DNA from: Vreelandella boliviensis LC1
Lineage (GTDB): Bacteria; Pseudomonadota; Gammaproteobacteria; Pseudomonadales; Halomonadaceae
Reading direction: 5' to 3'
NCBI RefSeq assembly: GCF_000236035.1
Contig: NZ_JH393258.1
Span: 896,830-960,829, forward strand
Length of the DNA: 64,000 nt
Shown: positions 16,993 to 27,040 of the stretch, in pieces
Position numbering within the stretch: the stretch's first letter is position 1
How the letters are laid out: the number at the start of each line of letters is the position of its first letter
Position numbers and translations under genes: made by a program
Notes under the pieces: generated by a model
Database searches by the model: none
Told to the model about the DNA's origin: nothing
What the model saw: the letters and a program-made list of their open reading frames with translations, nothing else

Positions 16993-18720
16993 ATGTCCCG
17001 TGCCCATCGCTCTTCGGGTTACGTTTTTCCGCTGCCTGGCAGTGCGCTAGTAAACGCATGGCGTGAAGGGTATACGCTGGCCAAATTAAAGCGTGATGTG
17101 ATGGCGGGGCTAACGATTGGCGTGGTGGCAGTACCGCTTTCCATGGCACTGGCAATCGCCACTGGCGTGCCGCCTCAACATGGGCTCTACACTGCCATAG
17201 TGGCGGGGGCGGTGATCGCCTTAACAGGCGGTTCGCGGTTTAATATCTCCGGCCCCACCGCCGCTTTTGTGGTGATTCTGTTTCCCATCGTGGCCAACCA
17301 CGGCCTGGGCGGGCTACTGATCGCCACGCTGATGGCGGGCGCTATTTTGGTCGCGCTGGGATTGTCGCGGTTGGGTAGCCTGATTCAGTACGTGCCCTAC
17401 CCGGTGATTCTCGGCTTTACGGCGGGTATTGGCGTGGTGATTGCGCTGCTGCAGCTACCTGACTTTCTTGGCTTGGCCGGGGTGGAGCTAGGCGATAGCA
17501 CCTTGCATAACCTAATGCTGATTGGCCGAGCGTTGCCTAGTCTTTCACCAGCAGAGATCAGCGTTGGGCTTGTCACCTTGGCGACGCTGTTAATCTGGCC
17601 CCGCCTGAATACGCCAGTCCCTGCTCCGCTGGTTGGCTTAGCGGTGGGCACCCTGACCGCCTCGCTGCTATTGATGGGTGGCGTTGAGGTCGACACCATC
17701 GCCTCGCGGTTTAGCTGGGAGTTCGAGGGTGATAGCGGCAGTGGTATTCCACCCTTTGCGCCTAGCTTTACCGCACCGTGGCATTTTCCAGGTGCTGATG
17801 GCACACCGCTTGAGATCAACTTTGCGCTGATTCAGGCGCTGCTCGGCCCGGCACTGGCGATTGCACTACTGGCGGCAATTGAGTCATTGCTGTGTGCCGT
17901 TGTCGCAGATGGCCTTACCCGCACCCGCCATGATCCTAACGCCGAACTAATTGGTCAGGGGCTAGGCAATATAGTGGTGCCCTTCTTTGGTGGTATTACC
18001 GCCACGGCGGCCCTTGCCCGCACCGCGACCAATATCAAAAGCGGTGCATTTTCACCTGTCGCGGCGGTAGTGCATTCGGTAGTGGTGCTACTTGCTGTGG
18101 TCGTGCTAGCGGGAGTGCTGGGATATGTACCTATGGCTGCTCTGGCCGCGCTGCTCTTTATCATCGCCTGGAACATGAGCGAGGCGCGCCACTTTATGCA
18201 TACACTGAAAAGCGCCCCCGCCAGCGATGTTTGGGTGTTGGTGATCTGCTTCGCGCTCACGGTGATTTTTGACATGGTGATCGCGGTGGCCGTGGGTATT
18301 GGCCTAGCCGCAGCACTGTTTATCCGACGTATGGCACAATTGACCCATACCCAGCGCTTGGCCGCACCCGACACAGACGAACACTTCCCGCCAGAAGTGG
18401 CACTTTATAAAATCAGTGGCCCGCTTTTTTTTGGCGCGGCAGAAAAAGCCATCGCCACACTAAGAGTGATTGATCACAGCGTACGAATTGTCGTTCTGGA
18501 TATGCGCGATGTGCCCAGCCTCGACACCACTGCCATGGTGGCACTGGATACGCTGCGCCGCGAGCTGGGCGAGCATAACGTAGGGGTGATATTTGTGGGT
18601 CTGCCGCCGCGCATGGCATTGAAAATTAAACGCGCAGGCATTAAACGCGAAGCGGGTAGACTAGCGGTCGTCAGCAACCTTGCCCACGCCGAGCGTATGG
18701 CGCGACGCTGGTTGGGCTGA
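16993..18720 (+). CDS. SulP-family anion transporter with C-terminal STAS domain
   Basis: 575-residue SLC26/SulP transporter. The conserved N-terminal GLTIGVVAVPLSMALAIATG and the GLYTAIVAGAVIALTGGSRFNISGPTAAF region match the family, about 12-14 TM segments follow, and a cytoplasmic STAS domain occupies about residues 445-560 (VVLDMRDVPSLDTTAMVALD). SulP proteins move sulfate, bicarbonate or dicarboxylates; substrate is unresolved, and DauA-like dicarboxylate or bicarbonate import are both possible. Start chosen at the ATG with TAGGAGG 9 bp upstream. Monocistronic between two terminators. Confidence 0.9.
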   Translation: MSRAHRSSGYVFPLPGSALVNAWREGYTLAKLKRDVMAGLTIGVVAVPLSMALAIATGVPPQHGLYTAIVAGAVIALTGGSRFNISGPTAAFVVILFPIVANHGLGGLLIATLMAGAILVALGLSRLGSLIQYVPYPVILGFTAGIGVVIALLQLPDFLGLAGVELGDSTLHNLMLIGRALPSLSPAEISVGLVTLATLLIWPRLNTPVPAPLVGLAVGTLTASLLLMGGVEVDTIASRFSWEFEGDSGSGIPPFAPSFTAPWHFPGADGTPLEINFALIQALLGPALAIALLAAIESLLCAVVADGLTRTRHDPNAELIGQGLGNIVVPFFGGITATAALARTATNIKSGAFSPVAAVVHSVVVLLAVVVLAGVLGYVPMAALAALLFIIAWNMSEARHFMHTLKSAPASDVWVLVICFALTVIFDMVIAVAVGIGLAAALFIRRMAQLTHTQRLAAPDTDEHFPPEVALYKISGPLFFGAAEKAIATLRVIDHSVRIVVLDMRDVPSLDTTAMVALDTLRRELGEHNVGVIFVGLPPRMALKIKRAGIKREAGRLAVVSNLAHAERMARRWLG

Positions 18721-18787
18721 TTGGATAGCAGCGAGGTAACTGCGAGGATTAAATAAGGGGAGTTGCCTCCCCCAGCAAATAGGTTGC

Positions 18788-19816
18788 TCAGCTAGCCATA
18801 TCGAGCACGATACGGCCCTCTATTTTGCCGTCGATCATGCGCTGGAAAATGTCGTTGATATTGTCCAGCGTGTCGGTTGCCACCGTCGCTTTGACCTTGC
18901 CTTCGGCGGCAAAATCCAGTGCTTCCTGCAGATCGCAGCGTGTGCCAACGATAGAACCACGAATGGTAATGCCGTTGAGCACCGTGCTGAAGATCGGCAG
19001 CGGGAAGTCACCCGGCGGTAAGCCGTTGAGCACCAGCGTGCCGCCGCGACGCAGCATATTCTGCGCCTGATCAAATGCCTTTGGCGACACCGCAGTGACC
19101 AGTGCCCCGTGAGCGCCACCAATGGTTTTCTTCAAGTACGCCGCCGGGTCAGTTTTCATGGCGTTAACCGTTACCGTGGCGCCTAAGCGCTCGGCCAGGG
19201 CTAGCTTTCCGTCATCAATATCCACCGCCGCTACGTTGAGCCCCATGGCTTTCGCGTACTGCACCGCCATATGCCCAAGGCCGCCAATACCCGAAATCAC
19301 CACCCACTGACCGGGGCGGGTATCGGTCATCTTCAAGCCTTTATAGACCGTCACCCCCGCACACAGCACCGGGGCTATTTCGATGAAATCGACGGCATCC
19401 GGCAGGCGCCCGACATAGCCCGCATCGGCTAGGGTGTAGTCCGCAAATCCGCCGTTAACGCTGTAGCCGGTATTTTGCTGGGACTCGCACAAGGTCTCCC
19501 AACCGCCTAAGCAATGCTCGCAGTAGCCGCAGGCAGAGTAGAGCCAGGGCACGCCGATGCGATCACCCTCTTTGACATGGGAGACACCTTCACCCACCGC
19601 CACGATATGCCCAACACCCTCATGGCCGGGAATAAACGGCGGCGAGGGTTTTACCGGCCAATCGCCGTGAGCAGCGTGTAAATCGGTGTGGCAAACTCCA
19701 GAGGCCGCCACTTTCATCAACACTTCGCCCCGCTTTGGACGAGGTACGTCGACTTCTTCAATGACCAACGGCTGGCCAAACTCACGAACGACCGCCGCGC
19801 GCATTGTGCTATCCAT
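18788..19816 (-). CDS. adhA: Zinc-dependent alcohol dehydrogenase, AdhA/AdhP type
   Basis: NAD(P)-dependent medium-chain alcohol dehydrogenase, 342 residues, converting ethanol and similar primary alcohols to aldehydes. Catalytic zinc ligands lie in [14 protein letters not shown] and GHEGVGH; structural zinc cysteines lie in [17 protein letters not shown]; the Rossmann motif is [17 protein letters not shown]. The sequence closely follows AdhA of Pseudomonas. ATG chosen with TAGGAG 8 bp upstream. It lies 121 bp downstream of the aldehyde dehydrogenase on the same strand, separated by a terminator hairpin, so the two may form a partly attenuated unit for alcohol to acid oxidation. Confidence 0.93.
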   Translation of the reverse strand: MDSTMRAAVVREFGQPLVIEEVDVPRPKRGEVLMKVAASGVCHTDLHAAHGDWPVKPSPPFIPGHEGVGHIVAVGEGVSHVKEGDRIGVPWLYSACGYCEHCLGGWETLCESQQNTGYSVNGGFADYTLADAGYVGRLPDAVDFIEIAPVLCAGVTVYKGLKMTDTRPGQWVVISGIGGLGHMAVQYAKAMGLNVAAVDIDDGKLALAERLGATVTVNAMKTDPAAYLKKTIGGAHGALVTAVSPKAFDQAQNMLRRGGTLVLNGLPPGDFPLPIFSTVLNGITIRGSIVGTRCDLQEALDFAAEGKVKATVATDTLDNINDIFQRMIDGKIEGRIVLDMAS

Positions 19817-19894
19817 GATGCAACTCCTAATAGTTTTCGATACAGCAGTTTAAGAACTGCTCTTATCGCTAGAATCAGCGTCAGGGAAACTGAC

Positions 19895-19919
19895 AAAAAC
19901 GCCCGGCGAATACCGGGCG
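19895..19919 (-). terminator. Rho-independent terminator after the aldehyde dehydrogenase gene
   Basis: On the minus strand CGCCCGG, loop TATTCG, CCGGGCG, then T5 (complement of 19895-19899). Placed between exaC-like and adhA-like genes. Confidence 0.85.
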
Positions 19920-19937
19920 GTGTGGCTGGCAGAACGC

Positions 19938-21458
19938 TTAGAAGAAGCCCAGTGGGTTGATGTCGTAGCTGACCAGCAGGTTTTTGGTTTGCTGGTAGTG
20001 CTCAAGGGCGACTTTGTGGGTTTCACGGCCAACGCCGGATTTCTTGTAACCACCGAACGCCGCGTGGGCGGGATACTGGTGGTAGCAGTTGGTCCAAACG
20101 CGCCCGGCTTGAATGCCGCGGCCCATGCGGAAGGCGACGTTGATATCGCGGCTCCACACGCCAGCGCCCAGGCCAAACTCGGTGTCGTTGGCAATCGCCA
20201 GCGCTTCCTCTTCGTCTTTGAACGTGGTTACTGCCACCACTGGGCCAAAGATTTCCTCCTGGAAAACGCGCATCTGGTTGGTACCCTTCAGCAGCGTGGG
20301 CTGAATGTAATAGCCGCTGTTGAGGCTGTCGTCCATGGTCTCTTTATTGCCGCCAGTGAGGAACTCCGCCCCTTCGTCGCGAGCGATATCCATATACGAC
20401 ATGATCTTGTCGAACTGTTCTTGAGAGGCCTGCGCCCCCACTTGAACATCTGTATCCAGCGGATTGCCCCGCTTGATGGTTTGGGTACGCTCGATCACCT
20501 TGGCCATGAACTCTTCGTACATGCTCTCTTGAATCAGCGCGCGAGACGGGCAGGTGCACACTTCGCCCTGGTTAAAGAACGCCAGTACCAAGCCCTCTAC
20601 TGCTTTATCAATAAACGTTGGTTCGGCGTTCATAATATCAGCGAAGTAGATATTGGGAGATTTACCGCCCAGCTCTACGGTGGAGGGGATAATATTTTCC
20701 GCCGCGCATTTCAGAATATGTGAACCAACGGGGGTAGAGCCGGTAAAGGCAATTTTGGCGATACGTTTGCTGGTGGCTAATGCTTGGCCTGCTTCAGCGC
20801 CAAAGCCATTGACGATATTGAGTACACCAGGCGGCAGCAGATCGCCAATCACTTCCATCACTTTCAAAATCGACGCGGGAGTTTGTTCTGCGGGCTTCAA
20901 GACCACGCAGTTACCCGCCGCCAGTGCAGGCGCCAGCTTCCAAACCGCCATTAGAATCGGGAAGTTCCAGGGGATAATCTGGCCCACTACGCCCAATGGC
21001 TCATGGAAGTGGTAGGAGACGGTGTTAGCATCAATATCCGCCGCCGTGCCTTCCTGCGAACGTAAGCAGCCCGCAAAGTAGCGGAAGTGGTCAACGGCCA
21101 GCGGAAGATCTGCATTGAGGGTTTCGCGTACTGCTTTACCGTTATCCCACGTTTCCGCGACGGCAAGCATTTCCAGGTTTTGCTCAATGCGATCGGCAAT
21201 TTTCAGCAAAATATTGCTGCGCTCTTGAACGGAGGTTTTCCCCCAGGCAGGTGCCGCTTTGTGGGCAGCGTCCAGCGCTTTATCAATATCTTCTGCCGTT
21301 GAGCGGGGAATTTCGCAGAAAACGTGGCCGTTGACGGGGCTAATATTGTCGAAATACTGGCCTTTCACCGGGGCGACAAACTCGCCACCGATATAGTTGC
21401 CATAACGTTTTTCAAATGACACCAAAGAGCCAGTATCACCAGGGTTGGCGTAGATCAT
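19938..21458 (-). CDS. exaC: Aldehyde dehydrogenase, ExaC type
   Basis: NAD-dependent acetaldehyde dehydrogenase, 506 residues from the ATG at 21458. The ATG at 21464 is only one base from the AGGAG element, while 21458 has 7 bp spacing and gives the [10 protein letters not shown] start and 506-residue length I recall for ExaC. Catalytic Cys is in [11 protein letters not shown] and the general-base Glu in VELGGKSPN. The substrate aldehyde would come from the adjacent alcohol dehydrogenase. The divergent LuxR-type regulator 116 bp away is the likely controller. Confidence 0.93.
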   Translation of the reverse strand: MIYANPGDTGSLVSFEKRYGNYIGGEFVAPVKGQYFDNISPVNGHVFCEIPRSTAEDIDKALDAAHKAAPAWGKTSVQERSNILLKIADRIEQNLEMLAVAETWDNGKAVRETLNADLPLAVDHFRYFAGCLRSQEGTAADIDANTVSYHFHEPLGVVGQIIPWNFPILMAVWKLAPALAAGNCVVLKPAEQTPASILKVMEVIGDLLPPGVLNIVNGFGAEAGQALATSKRIAKIAFTGSTPVGSHILKCAAENIIPSTVELGGKSPNIYFADIMNAEPTFIDKAVEGLVLAFFNQGEVCTCPSRALIQESMYEEFMAKVIERTQTIKRGNPLDTDVQVGAQASQEQFDKIMSYMDIARDEGAEFLTGGNKETMDDSLNSGYYIQPTLLKGTNQMRVFQEEIFGPVVAVTTFKDEEEALAIANDTEFGLGAGVWSRDINVAFRMGRGIQAGRVWTNCYHQYPAHAAFGGYKKSGVGRETHKVALEHYQQTKNLLVSYDINPLGFF

Positions 21459-21574
21459 TGTCATGCTCCTGCGTATTATGATTATTTAAGGTGCATTGAC
21501 AGTGTTGTTCACTAAAGCGAATGGCGATATAGCCCGATGGCAGGATTAGCCCTCATCCCTTGGTAGGAGACGCC

Positions 21575-22252
21575 ATGTATTCCCTGTTGGTGGCGGATGA
21601 CCATCCGCTGTTCCGCGACGCGCTACAAACCGTGATTAGCGGGGGCTTGGCTGGTAGCCAGCTATTGGAGGCAGAGAGCCTCGCTGATGCGATAGCGCTG
21701 GTTGAAGCGAACGCTGAGTTAGATCTACTGCTGCTGGATTTAAGCCTGCCGGATGCGGAAGGGCTAGAGGGGCTAACACGACTGCGCGAGGAATTTCCCT
21801 CGCTGCCGGTGGCGGTTGTGTCTGCGCATCAAGAGCGCCAACTGGTACTCGATGCCATTACCCTCGGCGCGGTGGGCTATATCCCCAAATCCACACCCCG
21901 GGAAGCCCTGCTGGCCGCGTTAACGCAGATTCTTGAAGGCCAGCTCTACTTGCCACCCGATGTTATGCGTCGCCCAGCACCGCGCGCTTCTTCGGTGCCA
22001 TCCGCTGTCAATCCTTCTTCGACCAGCGAGCGTTTAGCACGCTTAACCGATAAGCAGTTAGAGGTGTTGGCTTGTATGACAACCGGCATGTCGAACAAGC
22101 ATATCGCCCGGGAATTATTGATTGCCGAAACCACCGTTAAGACTCATGTTTCGGCGATTTTGCGTAAATTGAACGCCACCAGCCGAGTTCACGCGATCGT
22201 TATCGCCGGCGAGGAGGATCTAAGTTTTTATCGGGCCAATCGCACGCGCTAG
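21575..22252 (+). CDS. LuxR/NarL-family response regulator (EraR/ErbR-like)
   Basis: 225-residue response regulator. The receiver domain carries DDH near the N-terminus and the phospho-acceptor Asp in LLLDLSLPDAEG; a LuxR-type helix-turn-helix follows (LTDKQLEVLACMTTGMSNKHIARELLIAETTVKTHVSAIL). Start chosen at ATG 21575 because TAGGAG lies 5 bp upstream; an in-frame TTG at 21560 includes that site. It is divergent from exaC. In Pseudomonas, exaC-type alcohol oxidation is controlled by LuxR-type regulators of this kind, so that role is inferred. The 3' end overlaps the opposing kinase gene by 53 bp. Confidence 0.88.
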   Translation: MYSLLVADDHPLFRDALQTVISGGLAGSQLLEAESLADAIALVEANAELDLLLLDLSLPDAEGLEGLTRLREEFPSLPVAVVSAHQERQLVLDAITLGAVGYIPKSTPREALLAALTQILEGQLYLPPDVMRRPAPRASSVPSAVNPSSTSERLARLTDKQLEVLACMTTGMSNKHIARELLIAETTVKTHVSAILRKLNATSRVHAIVIAGEEDLSFYRANRTR

Positions 22253-23675
22253 GCTGCACCCGTTCGAATTTATTCAGCAGCGTGCCTAGCAGCATGCGTA
22301 GCCGCAGAGGCTTTAAGGGTTTGAGCAAGCAGTGCATGCCTGCTTCACGGGTTGCACGCTTAATTTCCGCCTCGTGATTGGCGGTAATCACTACCGATGC
22401 CAGGCCTGGATAACGGCGCTGCAGTCGGGCGGCCAACTCAATGCCGGTTTCGCGGTGCTCGCCCAAATGGTAATCCACTAGCAACACCGCCGGTCGCTCA
22501 CCGTCGCTGGCGGCCTCCAAAGCACTTACTGTGGCGGCGGCTCGCACCCGGCAGCCCCAACTGCCCAGCAGTGCTTGCATACCTTCTATAATCGCCAGGT
22601 CGTCATCAATCACCCAGATGACACTACCGTTCAACGGATCCTCTGCATTGTCAGGCAGCGGCGCGGTGCGAGTGTTATGCACTATGGAGATCGCCGCCGT
22701 TGCGTAGGGCACGGTGATCGAAAATAGCGCGCCCACGCCTGGGCGCGAGGCGAGCGTTATCGGCTGTCCCAGCATGGCGCTGATACGGTCAACGATAGCT
22801 AGCCCCAACCCCAAGCCGCGGCTGTGAGCACCGTTAGGCTGGTTAGCGCGACGAAACTCGAGAAAGATCGCTTCCCGCTGCTGCTCGGGTATCCCAGGGC
22901 CGGTGTCGCCCACGGTAATTTCTAACCCTTTTTTGCGCCGCCGACAGCCCAGCAGCACGCGACCGTGCTCGGTATAACGCACCGCATTGCTTAAGAAGTT
23001 GCGGATCACTCGAGCCAGCAGCGCTAGATCCGATTCGACCACCGCACTGGAAGGCACGTAGTGCAATGCCAGACCCCGCACTCCGGCTACTTGGCGATAC
23101 TCTTCGGCTAGCGCATCTAATAGCGTGCTCACCGCGAACGGTGCTTTATCGGCGTGGAGTACGCCAGCATCCAAGCGCGAGATATCCACCAGCGTTCCTA
23201 TCAGTCCTTCGACATCCTTTAGCGAGCGACCAATATGGCTTACTAACATTTGCGAGGTTTCAGGCAGTGAGTGCGTTTCTAAAGCACTGGCAAACAGCCG
23301 AGCGGCGTTTAATGGCTGCAGCAGGTCGTGGCTGACCGCCGCCAGGAATTTCGTTTTGGATAGGTTGGCGGCTTCGGCTTCGGCTTTCGCGGCCAGTAGG
23401 CGCGTATTGACTTGGCTTAGCTCGTCCAAGGTGCGGTGCAGCGCATCGGTGCGCTCACGCACCTGTTCAGCAAGCAACACCGAGCGCTCAAACGCCGCAT
23501 AGGGGGCTGGATCAGCACCGCCGCCCGTTTCCACCCGCTCCATCAGCGCTTGGCACACTTTACGCAGGCGGCGGTTCTCCTCCCGCAGCGCCGCGACATC
23601 AGTTGCACTAGTGCTATTGGTCGCTTCGGTGCTATGAGTTGAGTCATTGCTAGTCGTTAGCTGGAAGAGATCCAA
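22200..23675 (-). CDS. Soluble hybrid histidine kinase (NahK/ErcS'-like)
   Basis: 491-residue kinase without TM segments. An N-terminal coiled coil (about residues 25-105, AALREENRRLRKVCQALMER and QVRERTDALHRTLDELSQVN) leads to HisKA with His116 in FLAAVSHDLLQPLNAARLFA, then HATPase (GLGLGLAIVDRIS), then a C-terminal receiver (VIWVIDDDLAIIEGM; Asp in LLVDYHLGEH). The H-box and architecture resemble Pseudomonas NahK/ErcS', the partner of the NO sensor NosP, but the PAS domain present in NahK is not evident. It overlaps the preceding FIST gene by 26 bp, supporting translational coupling and a shared pathway. Confidence 0.85.
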   Translation of the reverse strand: MDLFQLTTSNDSTHSTEATNSTSATDVAALREENRRLRKVCQALMERVETGGGADPAPYAAFERSVLLAEQVRERTDALHRTLDELSQVNTRLLAAKAEAEAANLSKTKFLAAVSHDLLQPLNAARLFASALETHSLPETSQMLVSHIGRSLKDVEGLIGTLVDISRLDAGVLHADKAPFAVSTLLDALAEEYRQVAGVRGLALHYVPSSAVVESDLALLARVIRNFLSNAVRYTEHGRVLLGCRRRKKGLEITVGDTGPGIPEQQREAIFLEFRRANQPNGAHSRGLGLGLAIVDRISAMLGQPITLASRPGVGALFSITVPYATAAISIVHNTRTAPLPDNAEDPLNGSVIWVIDDDLAIIEGMQALLGSWGCRVRAAATVSALEAASDGERPAVLLVDYHLGEHRETGIELAARLQRRYPGLASVVITANHEAEIKRATREAGMHCLLKPLKPLRLRMLLGTLLNKFERVQPSACDWPDKNLDPPRRR

Positions 23676-24810
23676 ACGCCACCCCCGTAAACGTTTGATT
23701 CACATGCATGCCGTGATGCTGTTCGCCGTAGGTATTGAACCCCACTACGCCTGCTTGGCGCAGTAGCTGCGACGCCTGATCCAGTTGCTGCAACACCTCA
23801 AGCTCCATGCGGCGCAGAAAACAGTCGCAGCCAATAATCATACTAGGCGCCCCCAGCCTTGCGTTCACCCCGGCAAGCATCACTTTGAGATCATCCAGCA
23901 GCGGTGTTGGCTGCATGGCAGTTAATACAATGCCGTTTTCCACTGCACAGTAAAAACTCAAACTACTATCGCTATTAACACCCTGGATAGAGCGCACATA
24001 GTGCTGCCCGCCGATGCGCACCGCCAATGGATGGCGGGCAAAAACGGCGGCGCTAAGCTGCGCAGGTGCAACGCCTACTAACTCAGCATAAACCTGGGCG
24101 GCGGGCAAACCATTGAGTTCTATCACCCGCCGCTGCTCACGGTCAGCCTCAGTCACCACAAGTTTGTGGGCCAATGGAATTAAGTGATGGGTTGAAAACA
24201 CCTCAAAGGGCAGACGGGTGTTGATCATTACGACCACCGCCGCACGGGTATAAAAGCGCCCGGCGGTATACACATGGGTATGGCTAAGGTGATTATCGTC
24301 GCCGGCCGAGCCGCCAAAGCTGGGGATGCGCCCTAGCGCGGCATCTAAGGTGGCGAGCACCTGCTCTTCACGGCTAGATAAGCCATCCAATAAGGTCAGC
24401 GCAAAACTATGTTCGTTGATCGGCGCGATGGCTTGTTGACGGCAACGCTCCAACAACGAGTCGACCAGCGGCTGAGCATTGGCTAACTCAAAATGGTCAA
24501 GGTCGTCGATCAGCGCCGTTTCAATGGCGAACATACGGCGATCAAACCCGATAGCCACGATGGAGCCGCGATCATAGCCTTCAGGCGTTATTTCCCCAGC
24601 GGTGGTACAGCCACTTAGCGGCGTGGTAGGGAAGCTACTTTCCAGTGCGTCCGCGAGGGCCGCTAAATCATACTCCGCGCTGCAGAAGAACAGCACGAAT
24701 CCCAAGTGTTCGTGGCGTAAGGCGTCGGCTAGATCCGCCGCTGCCCGGCAAGTATTTGTCTGCCGACTGGCTGCAGTGAGAATACCCTGCTCAACTTGAT
24801 AAGTGGTCAC
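23650..24810 (-). CDS. nosP: FIST-domain sensory protein, NosP-like
   Basis: 386-residue cytoplasmic protein with FIST_N (about 20-215; features GCTTAGEITPEGYDRGSIVAIGF and FGGSAGDDNHLSHTHVY) and FIST_C (about 220-370; LNGLPAAQVYAELVG, GCDCFLRRMELE, GFNTYGEQHHGMHVNQTFTGVAFG). FIST proteins next to hybrid kinases include NosP, a heme protein that senses nitric oxide and modulates NahK. GTG at 24810 is chosen since it lies just after GAGAGGTGGAGCC and gives VTTYQVEQG; a longer ATG-initiated frame from 24852 would overlap the upstream kinase heavily. It overlaps that kinase by 20 bp. Heme binding is inferred, not shown. Confidence 0.82.
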   Translation of the reverse strand: MTTYQVEQGILTAASRQTNTCRAAADLADALRHEHLGFVLFFCSAEYDLAALADALESSFPTTPLSGCTTAGEITPEGYDRGSIVAIGFDRRMFAIETALIDDLDHFELANAQPLVDSLLERCRQQAIAPINEHSFALTLLDGLSSREEQVLATLDAALGRIPSFGGSAGDDNHLSHTHVYTAGRFYTRAAVVVMINTRLPFEVFSTHHLIPLAHKLVVTEADREQRRVIELNGLPAAQVYAELVGVAPAQLSAAVFARHPLAVRIGGQHYVRSIQGVNSDSSLSFYCAVENGIVLTAMQPTPLLDDLKVMLAGVNARLGAPSMIIGCDCFLRRMELEVLQQLDQASQLLRQAGVVGFNTYGEQHHGMHVNQTFTGVAFGSLPAND

Positions 24811-27040
24811 GGCTCCACCTCTCCAGCGCGGAATGCGTATGCGCCGCTGCAAGCCTCAATGTGCTGAACGCTTCATCAAGCTGCTCGGAAGTGGCCCGCT
24901 GCGTTTTGGCTAATAGCTCAATCTGTCTTGCCAGTTCGGCAAGCTGGTCGGCCCCCATGCTCAATGACTCGCCGCACAACTGGTGGGCAAGCCGCACGAC
25001 TTGCTGTTTCTGCTCTGGCGTTAATGGGGTTGCAGCCAAGCAAGAAGCCAATTGCGCGGAGTAATCACTTACTTGCTGGTGGTAAAGCATGATTAGCTGG
25101 ATCATGCTCGCTTCCCCCAGCGTCGTTTTCAACATGTTAAGGGTGTCGCCATTAAGCAACGATTGCTCTCCGGTTAGCGTCGGAGACACTGCTAACGCCC
25201 TTAAAGGTGCGTCCGGGGTCGCAAAAAGCTGCAACGCCAGTACGTTACTTAATGCAGAGAGCGACAGTGGCTTAGTGATGTAATCATCCATACCCGCCGC
25301 CAAGCAGCGTTGTCGGTCATCTTCGGCGCCGCCGGCCGTCATGGCGACGATCGGCACATTGGCTAACCATCCGCCCTGTTCGCGCAAACGCTGAGTGACG
25401 GTTAGGCCATCCATATCGGGCAATTGGATATCCATAAAGATCAGATGCACCTGCTGTGACTGGGCCATGGACAAGGCGTCATGGCCACTCTCTGCCCAGA
25501 CTATATCGCAACCCAAGCGCGCCAATAAGCCCATCGCGACTTTGCGGTTAACGGCATTATCCTCTACCAGCAGCAGCGTTGTGCCAGAAAAATCCCGTTT
25601 AGGCGCTGGGGGCAGCGATGTTGTTACGGGATCAGCGGCTATCAAGGGTAACTCGCACCAGAAAGTGCTTCCTTGGCCTAACTGGCTTTTTACCCCTAAT
25701 CTCCCTTGCATGGCTTCGCTTAGCCGTTTGCAAATGGCTAGCCCTAGCCCCGTGCCACCATATCGACGTGCCACTGACTCATCCGCTTGTTGAAAAGGCT
25801 CAAAAAGGCGTTGCTGTTGCTGTTCACTTAGCCCACAACCCGTGTCACTAATCTCAAAGAGTAACTGCTCCACTGTGGAGGAAACCCGAACGCTGATTTC
25901 ACCGTGGTCGGTGAACTTGATCGCATTAGCGATGAGATTAAGCAAAATCTGCCGAAGTCGACCTGCATCGACCAGCACCCACGTTGGCACCAGCGCATCC
26001 ACGTTAACCGTCAGCGCCAGCCCTTTCTTTTTTGCTCGGGGCACAAATAGCACCACCACGCTATCAACTAGCGGTTTGAGTTCCGTGGGCGATGTTTCAA
26101 GGGTTAAGTGCCCTGCTTCGATTTTTGAGAAATCGAGAATTTCATTGATCATCGCCAACAACTGATTGGCACTATCGTGGATCGTATGAGCGTAATCTTC
26201 TACCTGAGCAGGGCTCGCTGATTCGCGTAACAGCTCACTCATGCCGATAACGCCGTTTAGTGGCGTGCGAATTTCATGACTGACCATGGCTAAAAAGTCA
26301 GACTTGGCTTGATTCGCCGCCTGGGCCTGTTTAGCGGTGACTTCGAGTTGGCGACCAAGCTGTTCTTGATTCCGCCTAATCGCCGCACTTTCACGCATTT
26401 CACGTACCAAAAAGGCAATCACCAGAAAGGCCGCTAAGCTCATGCCAATAATCAGGGTCATGAGTAGCTTGTAAAGCAAGCTAAGCTGGGCACGCTCTGC
26501 CGTCGCCGATTCAGCTAAATAACCGTTAATAGCAATTACCAGTCTTTCAGTTAGCCGAGTTAGCGCCTGTAGCTCATCTTCCAACGCTGCTACCGGCAAC
26601 TGATCAAGCTTGAGCGCATTGTAGGGCGTAAACATAATATCCAGCACATCAAGCTGCTGGTGGATTTGACCTAGTAGCTCACGGGCAGTATTGATCCGTT
26701 GCATAAGATTGCTGACTTCGCCGTCGTTAAGCAACGTTATGCGGCTATAGAGCAACTCAAAGCGAAGATTTAACTCATCGTGTGCCCTAGGCGATAACGG
26801 CTCCCGGGTCACTGCCAATAAATGGTTCAGTAACTGTACCGCATCACGATCCAGCTTATAGACAACCCAAGCGGTATCTTCCCGCAGGCTTTGAGTGAGA
26901 TTTTCCTGCCGCCAAGCGGCCAAGGTGGCAACTACCAGTGCCGCAGCAAGCAGTAGCACCGCAACAATGGCAACGAGCTTAAAACGACGAGGATAACGCA
27001 GTAGGCTTGAGGCCTGCGCACTAGAAGCGCTAGAGAACAT
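24791..27040 (-). CDS. Membrane hybrid histidine kinase with receiver and Hpt domains
   Basis: 749-residue phosphorelay kinase. TM1 is at about 21-43, a periplasmic helical region at 45-188, TM2 at about 190-213. HisKA carries His255 in FLAMVSHEIRTPLNGVIGMS, HATPase ends with GTGLGLAICKRLSEAM, the receiver (about 490-605) has its Asp in LIFMDIQLPDMDG, and an Hpt domain at about 660-745 has the His in RLAHQLCGESLSMGADQL. The Hpt His motif is AHQLCGES, not the common AHxLKGxS, a visible deviation. It overlaps by 11 bp the upstream periplasmic protein gene and by 20 bp the downstream FIST gene. Confidence 0.88.
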   Translation of the reverse strand: MFSSASSAQASSLLRYPRRFKLVAIVAVLLLAAALVVATLAAWRQENLTQSLREDTAWVVYKLDRDAVQLLNHLLAVTREPLSPRAHDELNLRFELLYSRITLLNDGEVSNLMQRINTARELLGQIHQQLDVLDIMFTPYNALKLDQLPVAALEDELQALTRLTERLVIAINGYLAESATAERAQLSLLYKLLMTLIIGMSLAAFLVIAFLVREMRESAAIRRNQEQLGRQLEVTAKQAQAANQAKSDFLAMVSHEIRTPLNGVIGMSELLRESASPAQVEDYAHTIHDSANQLLAMINEILDFSKIEAGHLTLETSPTELKPLVDSVVVLFVPRAKKKGLALTVNVDALVPTWVLVDAGRLRQILLNLIANAIKFTDHGEISVRVSSTVEQLLFEISDTGCGLSEQQQQRLFEPFQQADESVARRYGGTGLGLAICKRLSEAMQGRLGVKSQLGQGSTFWCELPLIAADPVTTSLPPAPKRDFSGTTLLLVEDNAVNRKVAMGLLARLGCDIVWAESGHDALSMAQSQQVHLIFMDIQLPDMDGLTVTQRLREQGGWLANVPIVAMTAGGAEDDRQRCLAAGMDDYITKPLSLSALSNVLALQLFATPDAPLRALAVSPTLTGEQSLLNGDTLNMLKTTLGEASMIQLIMLYHQQVSDYSAQLASCLAATPLTPEQKQQVVRLAHQLCGESLSMGADQLAELARQIELLAKTQRATSEQLDEAFSTLRLAAAHTHSALERWSRDHLSS

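Noticed and set aside
19920..20723. 267-codon plus-strand open frame inside the aldehyde dehydrogenase gene
   Set aside because: Antisense shadow of a highly conserved enzyme; no motif or SD.
24811..24852. Upstream extension of the FIST protein
   Set aside because: It would overlap the preceding kinase by 62 bp and lies before a well-placed SD for the GTG at 24810; added residues are basic and not family-like.
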